Part shown: positions 49,279 through 59,125 of the stretch, piece by piece
How positions within the stretch are numbered: the first letter of the stretch is position 1
How the letters are laid out: each line of letters begins with the position of its first letter
Assembly: GCA_031431435.1 (NCBI GenBank)
Contig: JANPDI010000044.1
Coordinates: forward strand, 20,240-84,239
DNA length: 64,000 nucleotides
Reading direction: 5' to 3'
Source of the DNA: UKL13-2 sp031431435
Lineage (GTDB): Bacteria > Pseudomonadota > Gammaproteobacteria > Burkholderiales > Usitatibacteraceae
Made by a program: the position numbers and the translations under genes
Notes under the pieces: generated by a model
Seen by the model: only the letters and a program-made list of their open reading frames with translations
What the model was told of the DNA's origin: nothing
The model's database searches: none

Positions 49279-51447
49279 ATGGAAATTCAGTTGAAAAATT
49301 GCACCGATGGCGTTCGTCGCATTCGTGTTGCGACTTCGATGTTGTTGGCAACGGGTTCTTGCTGCGCCTTGTTGATGAATCCTGCGCATGCGCAAACGGC
49401 AGGCACCGTTGATTCAATCGAATATTACAACGCCAGGACCGGGCAGTACTATCGCACCGATGTCGCCAATGAAATCACCGCAACCGACCAAAACGCGGTG
49501 GCTTCCGGGTGGGCCCGTACCGGACAGAGTTACAAGTTATGGCGCACCCAGGCTGATGCACCGGCTGGTGCCGTGCCCGTTGCCAAATTAACCTCCCTAA
49601 ACTTTGCCAACCCAGCCGCGCCACAGGTTTGCAGTCTCAGCAAGACGGGAAAGCTCACACAACTCGGCGTCGTTGGCAGCGGGTGCGTACCGCAGACCAG
49701 TGTGACGTATGCACTGATGCCGGACGCTGGCGGCAATTGTGCAACAGGCACACAACCGGTTTATCAGGCCAGTGCGTCGAACAACAGCAGAATGGCAAAC
49801 CAATTGTCGGTTTATCAGGACATGTTTGACCGTGGTTGGAATCCCACCGGGATCAGCCTTTGTGTGCCGGGCACTTCGACAGCGCAGGACGCCGACATTT
49901 ACCGACTGTTGAAACAAGCCACGTTTGGTGCCAACGAAGCCTTGATGAATCAGGTCAAGCAGGTTGGCATTACGTCTTGGGTGGATAACCAGTTGAATAT
50001 GGCCGCGCAATCGTCGATGCCGGCGTTGGGTTTTTACCCTACGCAGCAGGCCACCAATTGCACCAATAACAATGTGACTGGTTCAGCCGAGCAAATATGC
50101 GCCCGTGACAATTACTCATTGTTCCAGGTGCAACTGCGATTCACGCAAAACGCGTTGACCAAACAGGATCAGTTGCGCCAACGCGTGGCGTTTGCGCTGT
50201 CACAAATTCTTGTCACCTCCGGCGCCGACAGCAGCATCATGCCGTATGGCATGGCCAAGTACCAACAGATGTTTTTGGACAATGCCTTTGGTAATTACAA
50301 GGATTTGCTGACGGCGGTGACACTTTCGCCGGTGATGGGAGACTATCTCAACATGGCGAATTCAAACAAGCCTGACGCGGCGCGCGGCATTGCGGCCAAC
50401 GAAAACTATGCACGTGAAATCATGCAACTGTTTTCAATTGGGCTGTATGACCTGAACCTCGATGGCACCGTCAAGAAGGATGCGCAGGACAATCTCATTC
50501 CGAGCTACACGCAGACGACGGTTGAAAATCTCGCGCGGGTGTTTACCGGCTGGACTTACGCAAACTTCAATAACGCGACGCCGCCGACTCGCAACAACGC
50601 CAGCTATTACGACTTCCCGATGCAGCCGGTTGCCTCCAACCACGACACCACGGCAAAGGTGTTGATCGGTGGATTTGTCCTGCCGGCCAATCAAGGCGCC
50701 ACGCAAGATTTGAACATGGCGGTCGACCACTTATTTGCCCACCCCAACGTCGCGCCGTTCATTGCCAAACAATTGATTCAGAAACTGGTGAGCAGTGATC
50801 CGAGCCCGGCATATGTCGCGCGGATTGCGACTGTCTTCAACAACAACGGCGCTGGCGTCAAAGGCGATTTAAAAGCGGTGGTACGCGCCATTCTGTTGGA
50901 TGCCGAAGCGCGCGGTCCCATCAAGACGGTTGCGGGCGTTGGCAAACTAAAAGAGCCGGTATTGCTCGCCTTGAGCGCGTATCGCGGTTTGGGCGGGGTC
51001 AATGATGGCGTCTGGGTGCGCACCCAATATGCCGCCATGGCGCAGGATTTGTTCCGGGCGCCGACCGTGTTTAACTACTACGCACCGGACAACACGATTT
51101 CCAACGGGAAACTAGGCCCAGAATTCGAGATTCTGACCTCGACAACGGCGTTTGCCCGGGCGAATTTTCTGCGCAACGTCACCAACGTCAATTACGCGAT
51201 CGATGCGACCGTGACCGGTGCAACCGGCACCACCGTTGATTGGGCGCCGTGGCAGGCGTTAGCAGCAAACCCCGCAGCGCTGGTCGACAAGCTGTCATGG
51301 ATATTTGCCGCAGGCGCATTGTCAACCTCGAGCCAACAACAGATCGTCAATGCGGTCAACGCAATTACGTCGACCGACACGCTGTCACGTGCGCGGACCG
51401 CCGCCTATCTGGTGCTCACCGCCAGCCAATTTCAAGTCGATCGGTAG
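49279..51447 (+). CDS. DUF1800 family secreted protein
   Basis: 722 residues with a signal peptide (about 1-38, ending NPAHAQT). The first part (about 42-90: IEYYNARTGQYYRTDV, WARTGQSYKLW) looks like a DUF5648-type repeat; the DUF1800 domain follows with LLKQATFGANEALM, RQRVAFALSQIL, ENYAREIMQLFSIGLYDL, VFTGWTY, HLFAHPNVAPFIAKQLI and FNYYAPDN. No activity is known for DUF1800. It is always found beside a DUF1501 gene, as here, 10 bases apart. Confidence 0.88.
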   Translation: MEIQLKNCTDGVRRIRVATSMLLATGSCCALLMNPAHAQTAGTVDSIEYYNARTGQYYRTDVANEITATDQNAVASGWARTGQSYKLWRTQADAPAGAVPVAKLTSLNFANPAAPQVCSLSKTGKLTQLGVVGSGCVPQTSVTYALMPDAGGNCATGTQPVYQASASNNSRMANQLSVYQDMFDRGWNPTGISLCVPGTSTAQDADIYRLLKQATFGANEALMNQVKQVGITSWVDNQLNMAAQSSMPALGFYPTQQATNCTNNNVTGSAEQICARDNYSLFQVQLRFTQNALTKQDQLRQRVAFALSQILVTSGADSSIMPYGMAKYQQMFLDNAFGNYKDLLTAVTLSPVMGDYLNMANSNKPDAARGIAANENYAREIMQLFSIGLYDLNLDGTVKKDAQDNLIPSYTQTTVENLARVFTGWTYANFNNATPPTRNNASYYDFPMQPVASNHDTTAKVLIGGFVLPANQGATQDLNMAVDHLFAHPNVAPFIAKQLIQKLVSSDPSPAYVARIATVFNNNGAGVKGDLKAVVRAILLDAEARGPIKTVAGVGKLKEPVLLALSAYRGLGGVNDGVWVRTQYAAMAQDLFRAPTVFNYYAPDNTISNGKLGPEFEILTSTTAFARANFLRNVTNVNYAIDATVTGATGTTVDWAPWQALAANPAALVDKLSWIFAAGALSTSSQQQIVNAVNAITSTDTLSRARTAAYLVLTASQFQVDR

Positions 51448-51457
51448 GAAAACAATC

Positions 51458-52849
51458 ATGAATGCTCCATACATCATTACCCGCCGCCGTTTGTTAAAAG
51501 CCATCGCCGGCGCGGGCGCGGTTTCGGCCACCGGCACACTCGAAGGTCTTGGCCTGTCCGCCGCACTCGCGCAAAGTGCGCCGGTTACCGACTATAAAGC
51601 GCTGGTTTGTGTGTTTTTGTTTGGCGGTAACGACGCCAATAATTTGATCGTGCCAATGGACACCGCCGAATACAATTTGTACGTCACCGCGCGCGGTACC
51701 ACGGCTAGTGGTGGTGTCGCCATTCCGCAGGCGCAACTACTTGGCATCACGCCACGAACATTAAACAAGAATTACGGTCTGCATCCGGCCATGACCAATA
51801 TGAAGTCATTGTTTGACGCCGGTAAAATGGCCATGCTGACCAACGTCGGTACGCTGGCCGAACCCCTGACCAAGGCGGAATATACCGCGGCGACCAAAGC
51901 CCGGCCAGAGCAATTGTTTTCGCATTCGGACCAACAATTGCAATGGCAGACATCGGTTTCCAAAGGCATCGAGCGCACCGGTTGGGGTGGCCGGTTGGCG
52001 GACGTCGTTGGCCCGTCAAATGGCAGTAATTTCCCGATGATTACCTCCATCGCCGGTTCGGCGGTATACCTGAACGGCAATACGCCTCGGGTGGTCGCCA
52101 TTCCGTCGACCGGTACCTTCGGCCTTTCGACCTTCGGCGCAGCCGCGGCAACCACCGCGCGCGAAACAGCGCTCAAGAACATCATGAATTTGAACGCCGG
52201 CAATGATTTTGTTCGCGAATCGGACGATTTGTTTGCGCAGGCGATCGGCGCCTCTGACGTCATCAATCCGATCATCACCGCAACCAACACCACCATCACG
52301 CCGATTTTTGCCAATGCAACATCGAATATCGGCAATCAACTGCGCCAGGTGGCAAAGTTGATTGAAGCGCGCAACACCATCGGTTTGAAGCGGCAAATCT
52401 TTTTTGTATCAATCGGCGGCTTTGATACGCATACCAACCAAATTGCCTCGCACAACACCTTGTACGGACAGATCGACGCGGCGTTGAAGGCGTTTTATGA
52501 CGCAACGGTGCAAATGGGTGTGGCGAATCAGGTCACCACATTCACCATGTCTGACTTTGGCCGTACGCTGAAACAGGCGTCCGGCGGCGGCTCGGATCAT
52601 GGCTGGGGAAATCACCAGATGATGCTCGGTGGTGCGGTCAGGGGACAGGAGTTTTACGGTACGTTTCCGAATCACACGTTGGGTGGCCCAAACGATGTTT
52701 CAACCAACGGCCGATGGGTGCCCACCACGTCAGTTGACCAATATGGCGCGACGCTGGCGAAATGGTTTGGCGTTTCACCATCAAATATGGCGACTGTATT
52801 TCCAAATATCGGAAGGTTTTCCAACACGGACTTGGGATTTCTTTCCTAA
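51458..52849 (+). CDS. DUF1501 family protein with Tat signal
   Basis: 463 residues from MNAPYIITRRRLLKA. The twin-arginine signal (RRRLLK, hydrophobic stretch, ALAQS) sends a folded protein across the inner membrane. The domain is alkaline-phosphatase-like: LVCVFLFGGNDANNLIVP, FSHSDQQLQWQT, FVSIGGFDTHTNQ, FTMSDFGRTLK and GGSDHGWGNHQMMLGG carry putative metal ligands (Asp/His). Function unknown. Pair with DUF1800 suggests an exported assembly or surface system. A hairpin follows. Confidence 0.9.
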   Translation: MNAPYIITRRRLLKAIAGAGAVSATGTLEGLGLSAALAQSAPVTDYKALVCVFLFGGNDANNLIVPMDTAEYNLYVTARGTTASGGVAIPQAQLLGITPRTLNKNYGLHPAMTNMKSLFDAGKMAMLTNVGTLAEPLTKAEYTAATKARPEQLFSHSDQQLQWQTSVSKGIERTGWGGRLADVVGPSNGSNFPMITSIAGSAVYLNGNTPRVVAIPSTGTFGLSTFGAAAATTARETALKNIMNLNAGNDFVRESDDLFAQAIGASDVINPIITATNTTITPIFANATSNIGNQLRQVAKLIEARNTIGLKRQIFFVSIGGFDTHTNQIASHNTLYGQIDAALKAFYDATVQMGVANQVTTFTMSDFGRTLKQASGGGSDHGWGNHQMMLGGAVRGQEFYGTFPNHTLGGPNDVSTNGRWVPTTSVDQYGATLAKWFGVSPSNMATVFPNIGRFSNTDLGFLS

Positions 52850-52878
52850 CGGCGGTCATCGAACACGATATCCACCCG

Positions 52879-52907
52879 ACGGGCCGCATTTGCGGCCCGT
52901 GTTGTGT
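52879..52907 (+). terminator. Hairpin after the DUF1501 gene
   Basis: ACGGGCCGC 52879-52887 pairs perfectly with GCGGCCCGT 52892-52900 around ATTT; a GT-rich tail (GTTGTGT) follows rather than a pure T-run. Confidence 0.65.
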
Positions 52908-53056
52908 CCGCTGTCGCGCGACGCGACGTTGGCAAATGCCGACGCACGCGGGATGTTGCGAAACACGGTTACTTTTTGTCCCCCATTCACGGTAGGGACG
53001 ATGTCCGGCATTCTTGATAGAATCGACCGGAAGGGTATTACCCACGGGAGAACAAA

Positions 53057-55591
53057 ATGAAAAAAGAAGGCTTTTGGTCAAAGGACTGGTTTTTTGCCTT
53101 GATTATTGTGGTGGCGGTGCTTGGTATCAATTTCGCCACCAATTTTTTCGGCGCAATCGAAACCCGGGCGTACGATCTGGCCGTTTCGGCAACCTCAAAA
53201 TCGCCGTCTGACCGTATCGCCGTGGTTGCGATTGACGAGCAGTCGATCGCCAATTTGGGTCGTTGGCCGTGGTCACGAGAAATCCACGCCAAGATGATTG
53301 ACAAATTGGCGGGCGCAAAAGCGAAGGTGATCGGCCACACGGTCTTTTTCTTTGAGCCGCAGATTGACCCGGGGCTTCTTTACATCAATAAATTGCTCGA
53401 CGTTTACGGCAAAAGCAATACCGCAACGGATGCCCAAGCCAAGCCGGTACCAGCCAACGCAACGGTCGCCGAGTTTGGCTCCATCTTGACGGAGGCGGAA
53501 GAGGCGCTAAACACTGATCGTCGTCTTGCCGCGAGTATCAAGGCCGCCGGTAATGTTGTGCTGCCGATGAATCTTGGCGCCACCGACCAACAACCCAACG
53601 GCAAACCGGACAAACCATTACCCGATTATGTAAAAGGCAGCAGCGTCCCATCAGGTGCGGTGTCCATTTTTGCCGGAGAGCAATTTGGTTATCCGATTGA
53701 ACAAATCGGCAATGTTGCCGCCAGCGTCGGTGACCTGAGTCTGTTTGTTGATTCCGACGGCGGCATCCGCCGCGATATCACGACCGTTGATTTTTTTGGC
53801 ACACAACAGTTTCCGTCGTTGGCGCTTGCCATCGCGGCAAAGAGTCTGAACCTCGGGGCCAAGGATGTGCGCGTCACCCCGGGTGAAAGCGTGACACTCG
53901 GCAATCTTCGCATCGTGACCGATGAAACCGGTTTGATGTTTCCGTACTTCTATAAAAATATTAACGGCAAACCCGCCATGCCGGTCGATTCGTTTTTCGA
54001 CGTGTACACGGGCAAAATTCCGGCGGCAAAATATCAGGACAAAATTGTCTTGATCGGCGCAACCGCCAAGGGTATCGCCACCGATGCGGTCACCCCGATT
54101 GGTTTGCTGACGTCGGTTGAAACACTCGGGCACTCGGTTTCTTCAATTCTGCAACAACATTTTTTCCGCACCCCAACCTGGGGCCTGTGGGCAACCATGC
54201 TGGCGTTGGTGTTGGTCATTGTCTATTTGATCGCTGTATTGCCAAAACTGCGTGCGGGACCGGCGGCGATGCTCACGCTCGGCCTGTTCGTGGTGTTTTT
54301 TGCGATTCACTTCGGGCTGATGATGGGCCCGGGCATCTGGCTGAAACTGATGCTGCCGGCTGCATTATTGGTGATTGGCCACTTGTTGCTGACCACCAAG
54401 CGATTCCTCGTCACCGAGCGCGGCAAAGAACAATCCGATCTTGCGGGTGCCGAATCCAACCGTATGCTGGGCCTGGCATTCCAGCAACAGGGACAGCTCG
54501 ACATGGCGTTTGACAAGTTCCGCAAATGCCCGGTTGATGAACAATTACTGGAAAATATTTATTCGCTGGCGCTCGATTTTGAACGTCGCCGGCAATTCAA
54601 CAAGGCTGAATCTGCATTTGCCTATATCAACCAGAATGATCCAAAGTTCAGGGATGTTGCCGATCGCATGAATCGCGCAAAGGCGATGTCGGAGACGATT
54701 ATTCTGGGCGGCTCATCAAGTGCGCGATCCGCGCAGGCAACCATGATGTTGTCCGGCACCGGTGAAAAACCGACGCTGGGCCGATATACGATTGAACGCG
54801 AGCTTGGCAAGGGCGCGATGGGTGTGGTTTACCTGGGTAAAGACCCCAAAATTGGTCGCGAGGTGGCGATCAAAACCATGGCGCTGGCGAATGAATTTGA
54901 CGGTGAGGAATTGCAGGAGGCCAAGGATCGGTTTTTCCGCGAGGCCGAGTCGGCGGGCAAGCTTGACCATCCGAACATCGTGCGCATTTTTGACGCCGGT
55001 GACGAACATGATCTGGCTTATATTGCGATGGAGTTTCTGAAGGGCAAGGATCTGGTTGATAACACCAAGATACCCAACCTGCTGCCGTTTGATGAAATGT
55101 GTGACATCATGATCAAGGTAGGTGATGCGCTCAATCATGCCCACGAGATGGGTGTTTATCACCGCGACATCAAGCCGGCTAATATCATGTACGACCCCGA
55201 GGGCAAAGTGCCCAAGGTTGCCGACTTTGGTATTGCGCGGGTGACCGACTCGTCCAAAACCAAGACCGGCATGGTGCTCGGCACGCCGTCGTATATGTCG
55301 CCTGAACAGCTGGCTGGCAAAAAAATTGATGGTCGTTCCGATCTGTTTTCGCTGGGCGTCAGTTTTTACCAATTGGCCTGTGGTCGCCTGCCGTTTACCG
55401 GCGAGTCGATGACACAGTTGATGTTTGCCATCGCCAACGAACCGCATCCAAACATCATGGAATTTAATCCGGCATTGCCGGCGTGGGTGCCTGATTTTAT
55501 TGATCAGGCGCTGGCGAAGGATGTCGAGCAACGTTTCCAAAATGGTGTCGAATTTGCCAATGCAATCCGCACATACCGTAAACTTGGCTGA
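53057..55591 (+). CDS. CHASE2-domain transmembrane serine/threonine protein kinase
   Basis: 844 residues. One N-terminal membrane segment (about 12-30), a CHASE2 extracytoplasmic sensor (about 35-355, including AVVAIDEQSIANLGRWPWSR and DKIVLIGATAKGIATD), three membrane segments (about 375-455), a short TPR-like part (about 470-545: LGLAFQQQGQLDMAFDKF, FNKAESAFAYIN), then a kinase (about 575-835) with LGKGAMGVVYLGKD, VAIKTM, YHRDIKPANIM and DFGIARV. Sensor faces the periplasm, kinase the cytosol. CHASE2 kinases of this layout are found in many betaproteobacteria. Stimulus unknown. Confidence 0.95.
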   Translation: MKKEGFWSKDWFFALIIVVAVLGINFATNFFGAIETRAYDLAVSATSKSPSDRIAVVAIDEQSIANLGRWPWSREIHAKMIDKLAGAKAKVIGHTVFFFEPQIDPGLLYINKLLDVYGKSNTATDAQAKPVPANATVAEFGSILTEAEEALNTDRRLAASIKAAGNVVLPMNLGATDQQPNGKPDKPLPDYVKGSSVPSGAVSIFAGEQFGYPIEQIGNVAASVGDLSLFVDSDGGIRRDITTVDFFGTQQFPSLALAIAAKSLNLGAKDVRVTPGESVTLGNLRIVTDETGLMFPYFYKNINGKPAMPVDSFFDVYTGKIPAAKYQDKIVLIGATAKGIATDAVTPIGLLTSVETLGHSVSSILQQHFFRTPTWGLWATMLALVLVIVYLIAVLPKLRAGPAAMLTLGLFVVFFAIHFGLMMGPGIWLKLMLPAALLVIGHLLLTTKRFLVTERGKEQSDLAGAESNRMLGLAFQQQGQLDMAFDKFRKCPVDEQLLENIYSLALDFERRRQFNKAESAFAYINQNDPKFRDVADRMNRAKAMSETIILGGSSSARSAQATMMLSGTGEKPTLGRYTIERELGKGAMGVVYLGKDPKIGREVAIKTMALANEFDGEELQEAKDRFFREAESAGKLDHPNIVRIFDAGDEHDLAYIAMEFLKGKDLVDNTKIPNLLPFDEMCDIMIKVGDALNHAHEMGVYHRDIKPANIMYDPEGKVPKVADFGIARVTDSSKTKTGMVLGTPSYMSPEQLAGKKIDGRSDLFSLGVSFYQLACGRLPFTGESMTQLMFAIANEPHPNIMEFNPALPAWVPDFIDQALAKDVEQRFQNGVEFANAIRTYRKLG

Positions 55592-55616
55592 ATAGTCGTT
55601 CATTTCATTACCGAGG

Positions 55617-55646
55617 AAAGCGCCCTGCGGGGCGTTTTTCGTTTTT
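55617..55646 (+). terminator. Intrinsic terminator after the CHASE2 kinase gene
   Basis: CGCCC 55621-55625, loop TGCG, GGGCG 55630-55634 and five Ts; AAAG upstream pairs partly with the T tail. Confidence 0.8.
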
Positions 55647-55692
55647 GGACTGCTCGTATCTGCGTTTTCCTTTAATTGGCCAGGATTTAGCA

Positions 55693-56274
55693 ATGCCCCT
55701 TTCAGCACCCGCCCCACGCAGTCCGCTTCATCATCGTGCCATTTCAATACGCGGCTACAAACGTGACGACGGCCTGTTTGAAGTCGAAGGCCATTTGCAC
55801 GATACCAAGGACGTGCCGTTCAAGCTGGTCAGCGGTGAGCGGCCGGCAGGTGCGTCTGTTCATTCGATGTGGTTACGTATTACTTATGACGCAACGCTGA
55901 CGATTGTCGGTGCCGAGGCGGCCACGGATGTCATGCCCTACGAGGGATATTGTGAGACGATTACGCCGAAATATGCCATGCTGGTTGGGATGACGATGCG
56001 TCCCGGATTCAGTGAACGTGTCCGTACAACCTTTGCCGGTACCAAGGGTTGCACCCATTTAACCGATCTGATTGGCCTGTTGGCGACAACAGCTTTCCAA
56101 ACGTTGGCCGGGCAGGTAAAACACGACGCCACCCGCAAACCGTTTCCACTGGATCGGTGCCACGCGCTGGCCACCGACGGCGCGGCGGTGGCGAAGTTTT
56201 ATCCGAATTGGATTCGGCGTGAGGCAGCAGACACGCCGCCGGACCAACCGCGCCCGGCGACCGGCGGCATTTGA
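55693..56274 (+). CDS. DUF2889 family protein
   Basis: 193 residues from MPLSAPAPR; a longer frame at 55645 lacks a ribosome-binding site. Family blocks: HHRAISIRGYKRDDGLFEVEGHL-like start with HDTKDVPF, HSMWLRITYDATLTI, MPYEGYCETI and GCTHLTDLIG. The GCTHL motif with Cys and His is conserved. Function unknown, sometimes near polyhydroxyalkanoate or energy genes. Stands between a terminator and sucC. Confidence 0.85.
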   Translation: MPLSAPAPRSPLHHRAISIRGYKRDDGLFEVEGHLHDTKDVPFKLVSGERPAGASVHSMWLRITYDATLTIVGAEAATDVMPYEGYCETITPKYAMLVGMTMRPGFSERVRTTFAGTKGCTHLTDLIGLLATTAFQTLAGQVKHDATRKPFPLDRCHALATDGAAVAKFYPNWIRREAADTPPDQPRPATGGI

Positions 56275-56392
56275 TATTGCGCCAAGCTGGTTTTGCCGTT
56301 CGGCGCTGGTAAAATGATCGTTGGTGTCATGCGCAAGATGATTTTTAATTTTTCAGGCAATCCCCGGTCTATCCCATTTCCAAAGGTTTTCC

Positions 56393-57559
56393 ATGAACGT
56401 CCATGAATATCAAGGCAAGGAAATCTTGCGCAAGTACGGTGTCGCCACCCCCCGCGGCGTCGCATGTTTTTCAGTTGATGAAGCCGTCAAGGCGGCGGAA
56501 TCGCTCGGCGGCAAGGTGTGGGTCGTCAAAGCCCAAATTCACGCGGGTGGCCGCGGCAAGGGCGGTGGCGTCAAGGTTGCCAAGTCGATTGACGAGGTGC
56601 GCGCCGCCGCGACACAGATTCTTGGCATGACATTGATCACCCATCAAACAGGACCGGAAGGCCGCTTGGTCAAACGCCTGCTGGTCGAAGAAGGTGCTGA
56701 CATCAAGAAAGAACTTTACGTGGGCATGGTGGTTGATCGCGGATCCCAGCGTGTGACGCTGATGGCATCGAGCGAAGGCGGCATGGACATTGAGCATGTT
56801 GCCGAACATACCCCGGAAAAAATCCATAAGGTACATATCGACCCAAACGTCGGCTTGACCACAGCCGCGGCGGAAGAAGTCGCGCGCAAGATCGGCGTGC
56901 CGGAGCAGGCGGTTGCACAGGGCGCGGCATTTATGCAATCGCTCTACAAGGCGTTTGACGAATGTGATTGTTCGCTGGCGGAAATTAACCCGCTGATCTA
57001 TACGGGCGACAACAAGGTGCTTGCGCTTGACGCAAAACTGAATTTTGATTCAAACGCACTTTATCGTCACCCCGATATCGTCGCCATGCGCGATCTGGAC
57101 GAAGAAGACCCCGCCGAAATCGAAGCGTCAAAATTTGATCTGACCTATATTTCGCTCGACGGCAACATCGGTTGTCTGGTCAACGGTGCCGGATTGGCCA
57201 TGGCGACCATGGATGTCATCAAGCTCTACGGCGGCTCGCCGGCGAATTTTCTCGATGTGGGTGGCGGCGCCACCACCGAGAAGGTGACCGAGGCGTTCAA
57301 GATCATGTTGAAAAACCCGAACTTAAAGGCGATTCTGGTCAATATATTTGGCGGCATCATGAAATGTGATGTGATCGCCAACGGTGTCATCGCCGCAGCG
57401 CGCGAAGTCAAGCTGTCGGTGCCGCTGGTGGTGCGCATGAAGGGCACCAACGAAGATTTGGGCAAACAGATTCTGAAGGATTCGGGCCTGCCGATTATCT
57501 CTGCGAACAATATGGCTGAAGCGGCGGAGCGGGTTGTTGCCGCCGCCGAAGGAAAATAA
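56393..57559 (+). CDS. sucC: Succinyl-CoA synthetase beta subunit
   Basis: 388 residues. TCA-cycle enzyme making ATP (or GTP) from succinyl-CoA with SucD. ATP-grasp domain at the N-terminus (MNVHEYQGKEILRKYGV, VVKAQIHAGGRGKGGGVKV), CDCSLAEINPLIYT near the metal site, then the CoA-ligase domain with GNIGCLVNGAGLAMATMDVI and FGGIMKCDVIANGVI. AAAGG is placed before the ATG. sucD follows after two bases. Confidence 0.98.
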   Translation: MNVHEYQGKEILRKYGVATPRGVACFSVDEAVKAAESLGGKVWVVKAQIHAGGRGKGGGVKVAKSIDEVRAAATQILGMTLITHQTGPEGRLVKRLLVEEGADIKKELYVGMVVDRGSQRVTLMASSEGGMDIEHVAEHTPEKIHKVHIDPNVGLTTAAAEEVARKIGVPEQAVAQGAAFMQSLYKAFDECDCSLAEINPLIYTGDNKVLALDAKLNFDSNALYRHPDIVAMRDLDEEDPAEIEASKFDLTYISLDGNIGCLVNGAGLAMATMDVIKLYGGSPANFLDVGGGATTEKVTEAFKIMLKNPNLKAILVNIFGGIMKCDVIANGVIAAAREVKLSVPLVVRMKGTNEDLGKQILKDSGLPIISANNMAEAAERVVAAAEGK

Positions 57560-57561
57560 TC

Positions 57562-58440
57562 ATGTCAATCCTGATCAATAAAAATACGCGTGTTCTGACC
57601 CAGGGCATTACCGGCAAAACCGGCATGTTCCATACCAAGATGGGCCGTGAGTACGCCAACGGCGCCAATTGTTATGTTGCCGGGGTCACGCCGAAAAAAG
57701 GTGGCCAGTCGTACGAAGGCATCCCGATTTTTGACACCGTTGCCGAGGCGAAAAAACAGACCGGGGCAAATGCCTCGGTGATTTATGTGCCGCCGCCGTT
57801 TGCCGCCGCCGCAATTGATGAGGCGGTTGATGCCGGCATCGAACTGGTCATTTGTATCACCGAGGGCATCCCGGTGCGCGACATGATCCGGACGCGTGAA
57901 CGCATGCAGGGTCGGGGCACCATCCTGATCGGGCCAAACTGTCCCGGCGTGATCACGCCGGACGAAATCAAGATTGGCATCATGCCCGGCCATATTCACA
58001 AGAAGGGTCGCATTGGCGTGGTGTCGCGCTCCGGCACCCTGACTTATGAAGCGGTCGGCCAGTTAATGGATCTGGGGCTGGGTCAATCCACCTGTGTCGG
58101 CATTGGCGGCGACCCGGTTAATGGCCTGAAGCACATTGATATCATGAAAATGTTTAACGATGACCCAGATACTGATGCCGTCATCATGGTGGGTGAAATC
58201 GGCGGTGACGCCGAAGAAACCTGCGCGCGCTGGATGAAGGACCACATGAAAAAGCCGGTGATTGGGTTTATCGCCGGCGTCACCGCGCCGCCCGGCAAAC
58301 GCATGGGTCATGCCGGTGCGATCATCTCCGGTGGCAAAGGTACGGCGCAGGAAAAACTTGCCGTGATGGAAGAGTGTGGCATCAAGGTCACCAAGAACCC
58401 GGCCAAGATGGGTGAGTTGCTGAAATCGGTATTGCAGTAG
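57562..58440 (+). CDS. sucD: Succinyl-CoA synthetase alpha subunit
   Basis: 292 residues. CoA-binding domain at the start (TRVLTQGITGKTGMFHT, VTPKKGG), PNCPGVITPDE, then SRSGTLTYEAVGQ; the phosphohistidine is in GKRMGHAGAIISGGKGTAQEK. Works with SucC. Directly after sucC and before a strong terminator, so the two form a compact operon. Confidence 0.98.
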   Translation: MSILINKNTRVLTQGITGKTGMFHTKMGREYANGANCYVAGVTPKKGGQSYEGIPIFDTVAEAKKQTGANASVIYVPPPFAAAAIDEAVDAGIELVICITEGIPVRDMIRTRERMQGRGTILIGPNCPGVITPDEIKIGIMPGHIHKKGRIGVVSRSGTLTYEAVGQLMDLGLGQSTCVGIGGDPVNGLKHIDIMKMFNDDPDTDAVIMVGEIGGDAEETCARWMKDHMKKPVIGFIAGVTAPPGKRMGHAGAIISGGKGTAQEKLAVMEECGIKVTKNPAKMGELLKSVLQ

Positions 58441-58462
58441 GCCCTGTGCGCGACAAAAAAAG

Positions 58463-58489
58463 CGGCTGCCACGGCAGCCGTTTTGTTTT
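58463..58489 (+). terminator. Intrinsic terminator of sucCD
   Basis: CGGCTGCC 58463-58470 pairs with GGCAGCCG 58473-58480 (two-base loop AC), followed by TTTTGTTTT. Confidence 0.9.
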
Positions 58490-58584
58490 GGCGAACAACA
58501 GCCGCTTGCTTGATCGGGGCGATAGCGTACAGACGAACCGTCGGTGCCAGACTATAAATGGGTTCCTTGCAACAGGAATCCGCC

Positions 58585-59004
58585 ATGCCCGAACGTATCG
58601 ATTTTCTCAACCACCCGCAAATTAATTTTTTTGGCGCCTTCTACCCGGTGGGTTACGCCGCAATCGCCTTCCGCGACCGCTCGGACGCGGAAGAGGTCAA
58701 AGTGCGGTGGGGTGAAGCCGGCCACCCGGTAGGCGATGCAACCATCGTGCTGGCCAGAGAATTGGCACGCGTCGAAGGCGGTACCCCGCAAGATGGCGAC
58801 GCGAATGTCGGCGTTGTGGCCGAAGCGATTCAGGGTGAGACCAAAATCATGGATTTGCATCAAGCGCTCGCCCGCGAAGGTGCCACCTTTCTGATGGTTT
58901 ATGTTCCGGATGACGAGACCAACGCGCAGCTTGCGACGATCCTGATGGCGTTCACGCCGCTATCTGCCATCAAGTACGATCAGCTGACTACCCGCAGCGT
59001 GTAA
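58585..59004 (+). CDS. Unknown 139-residue protein
   Basis: From MPERIDFLNH, with AGGAA upstream; an earlier in-frame start is less likely. No family recognised. No signal or membrane segment. The N-terminus is aromatic (QINFFGAFYPVGYAAIAF), followed by an acidic stretch with REL-ARVEGG, and the C-terminus FLMVYVPDDETNAQLATILMAF suggests an alpha/beta fold. Lies alone between the sucCD terminator and the dienoyl-CoA reductase-like gene. Confidence 0.65.
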   Translation: MPERIDFLNHPQINFFGAFYPVGYAAIAFRDRSDAEEVKVRWGEAGHPVGDATIVLARELARVEGGTPQDGDANVGVVAEAIQGETKIMDLHQALAREGATFLMVYVPDDETNAQLATILMAFTPLSAIKYDQLTTRSV

Positions 59005-59125
59005 AGGTAAGGCAAGGTGAGGGAGGTCGCGTTCGACCGGCCGACTTTCCGGCAGCGGCGGCCGGCCTTTTGCATTGGCATCCGATATGCGGCATAGTGC
59101 GTTCACTGCTTTTTGAGAGAACCCC

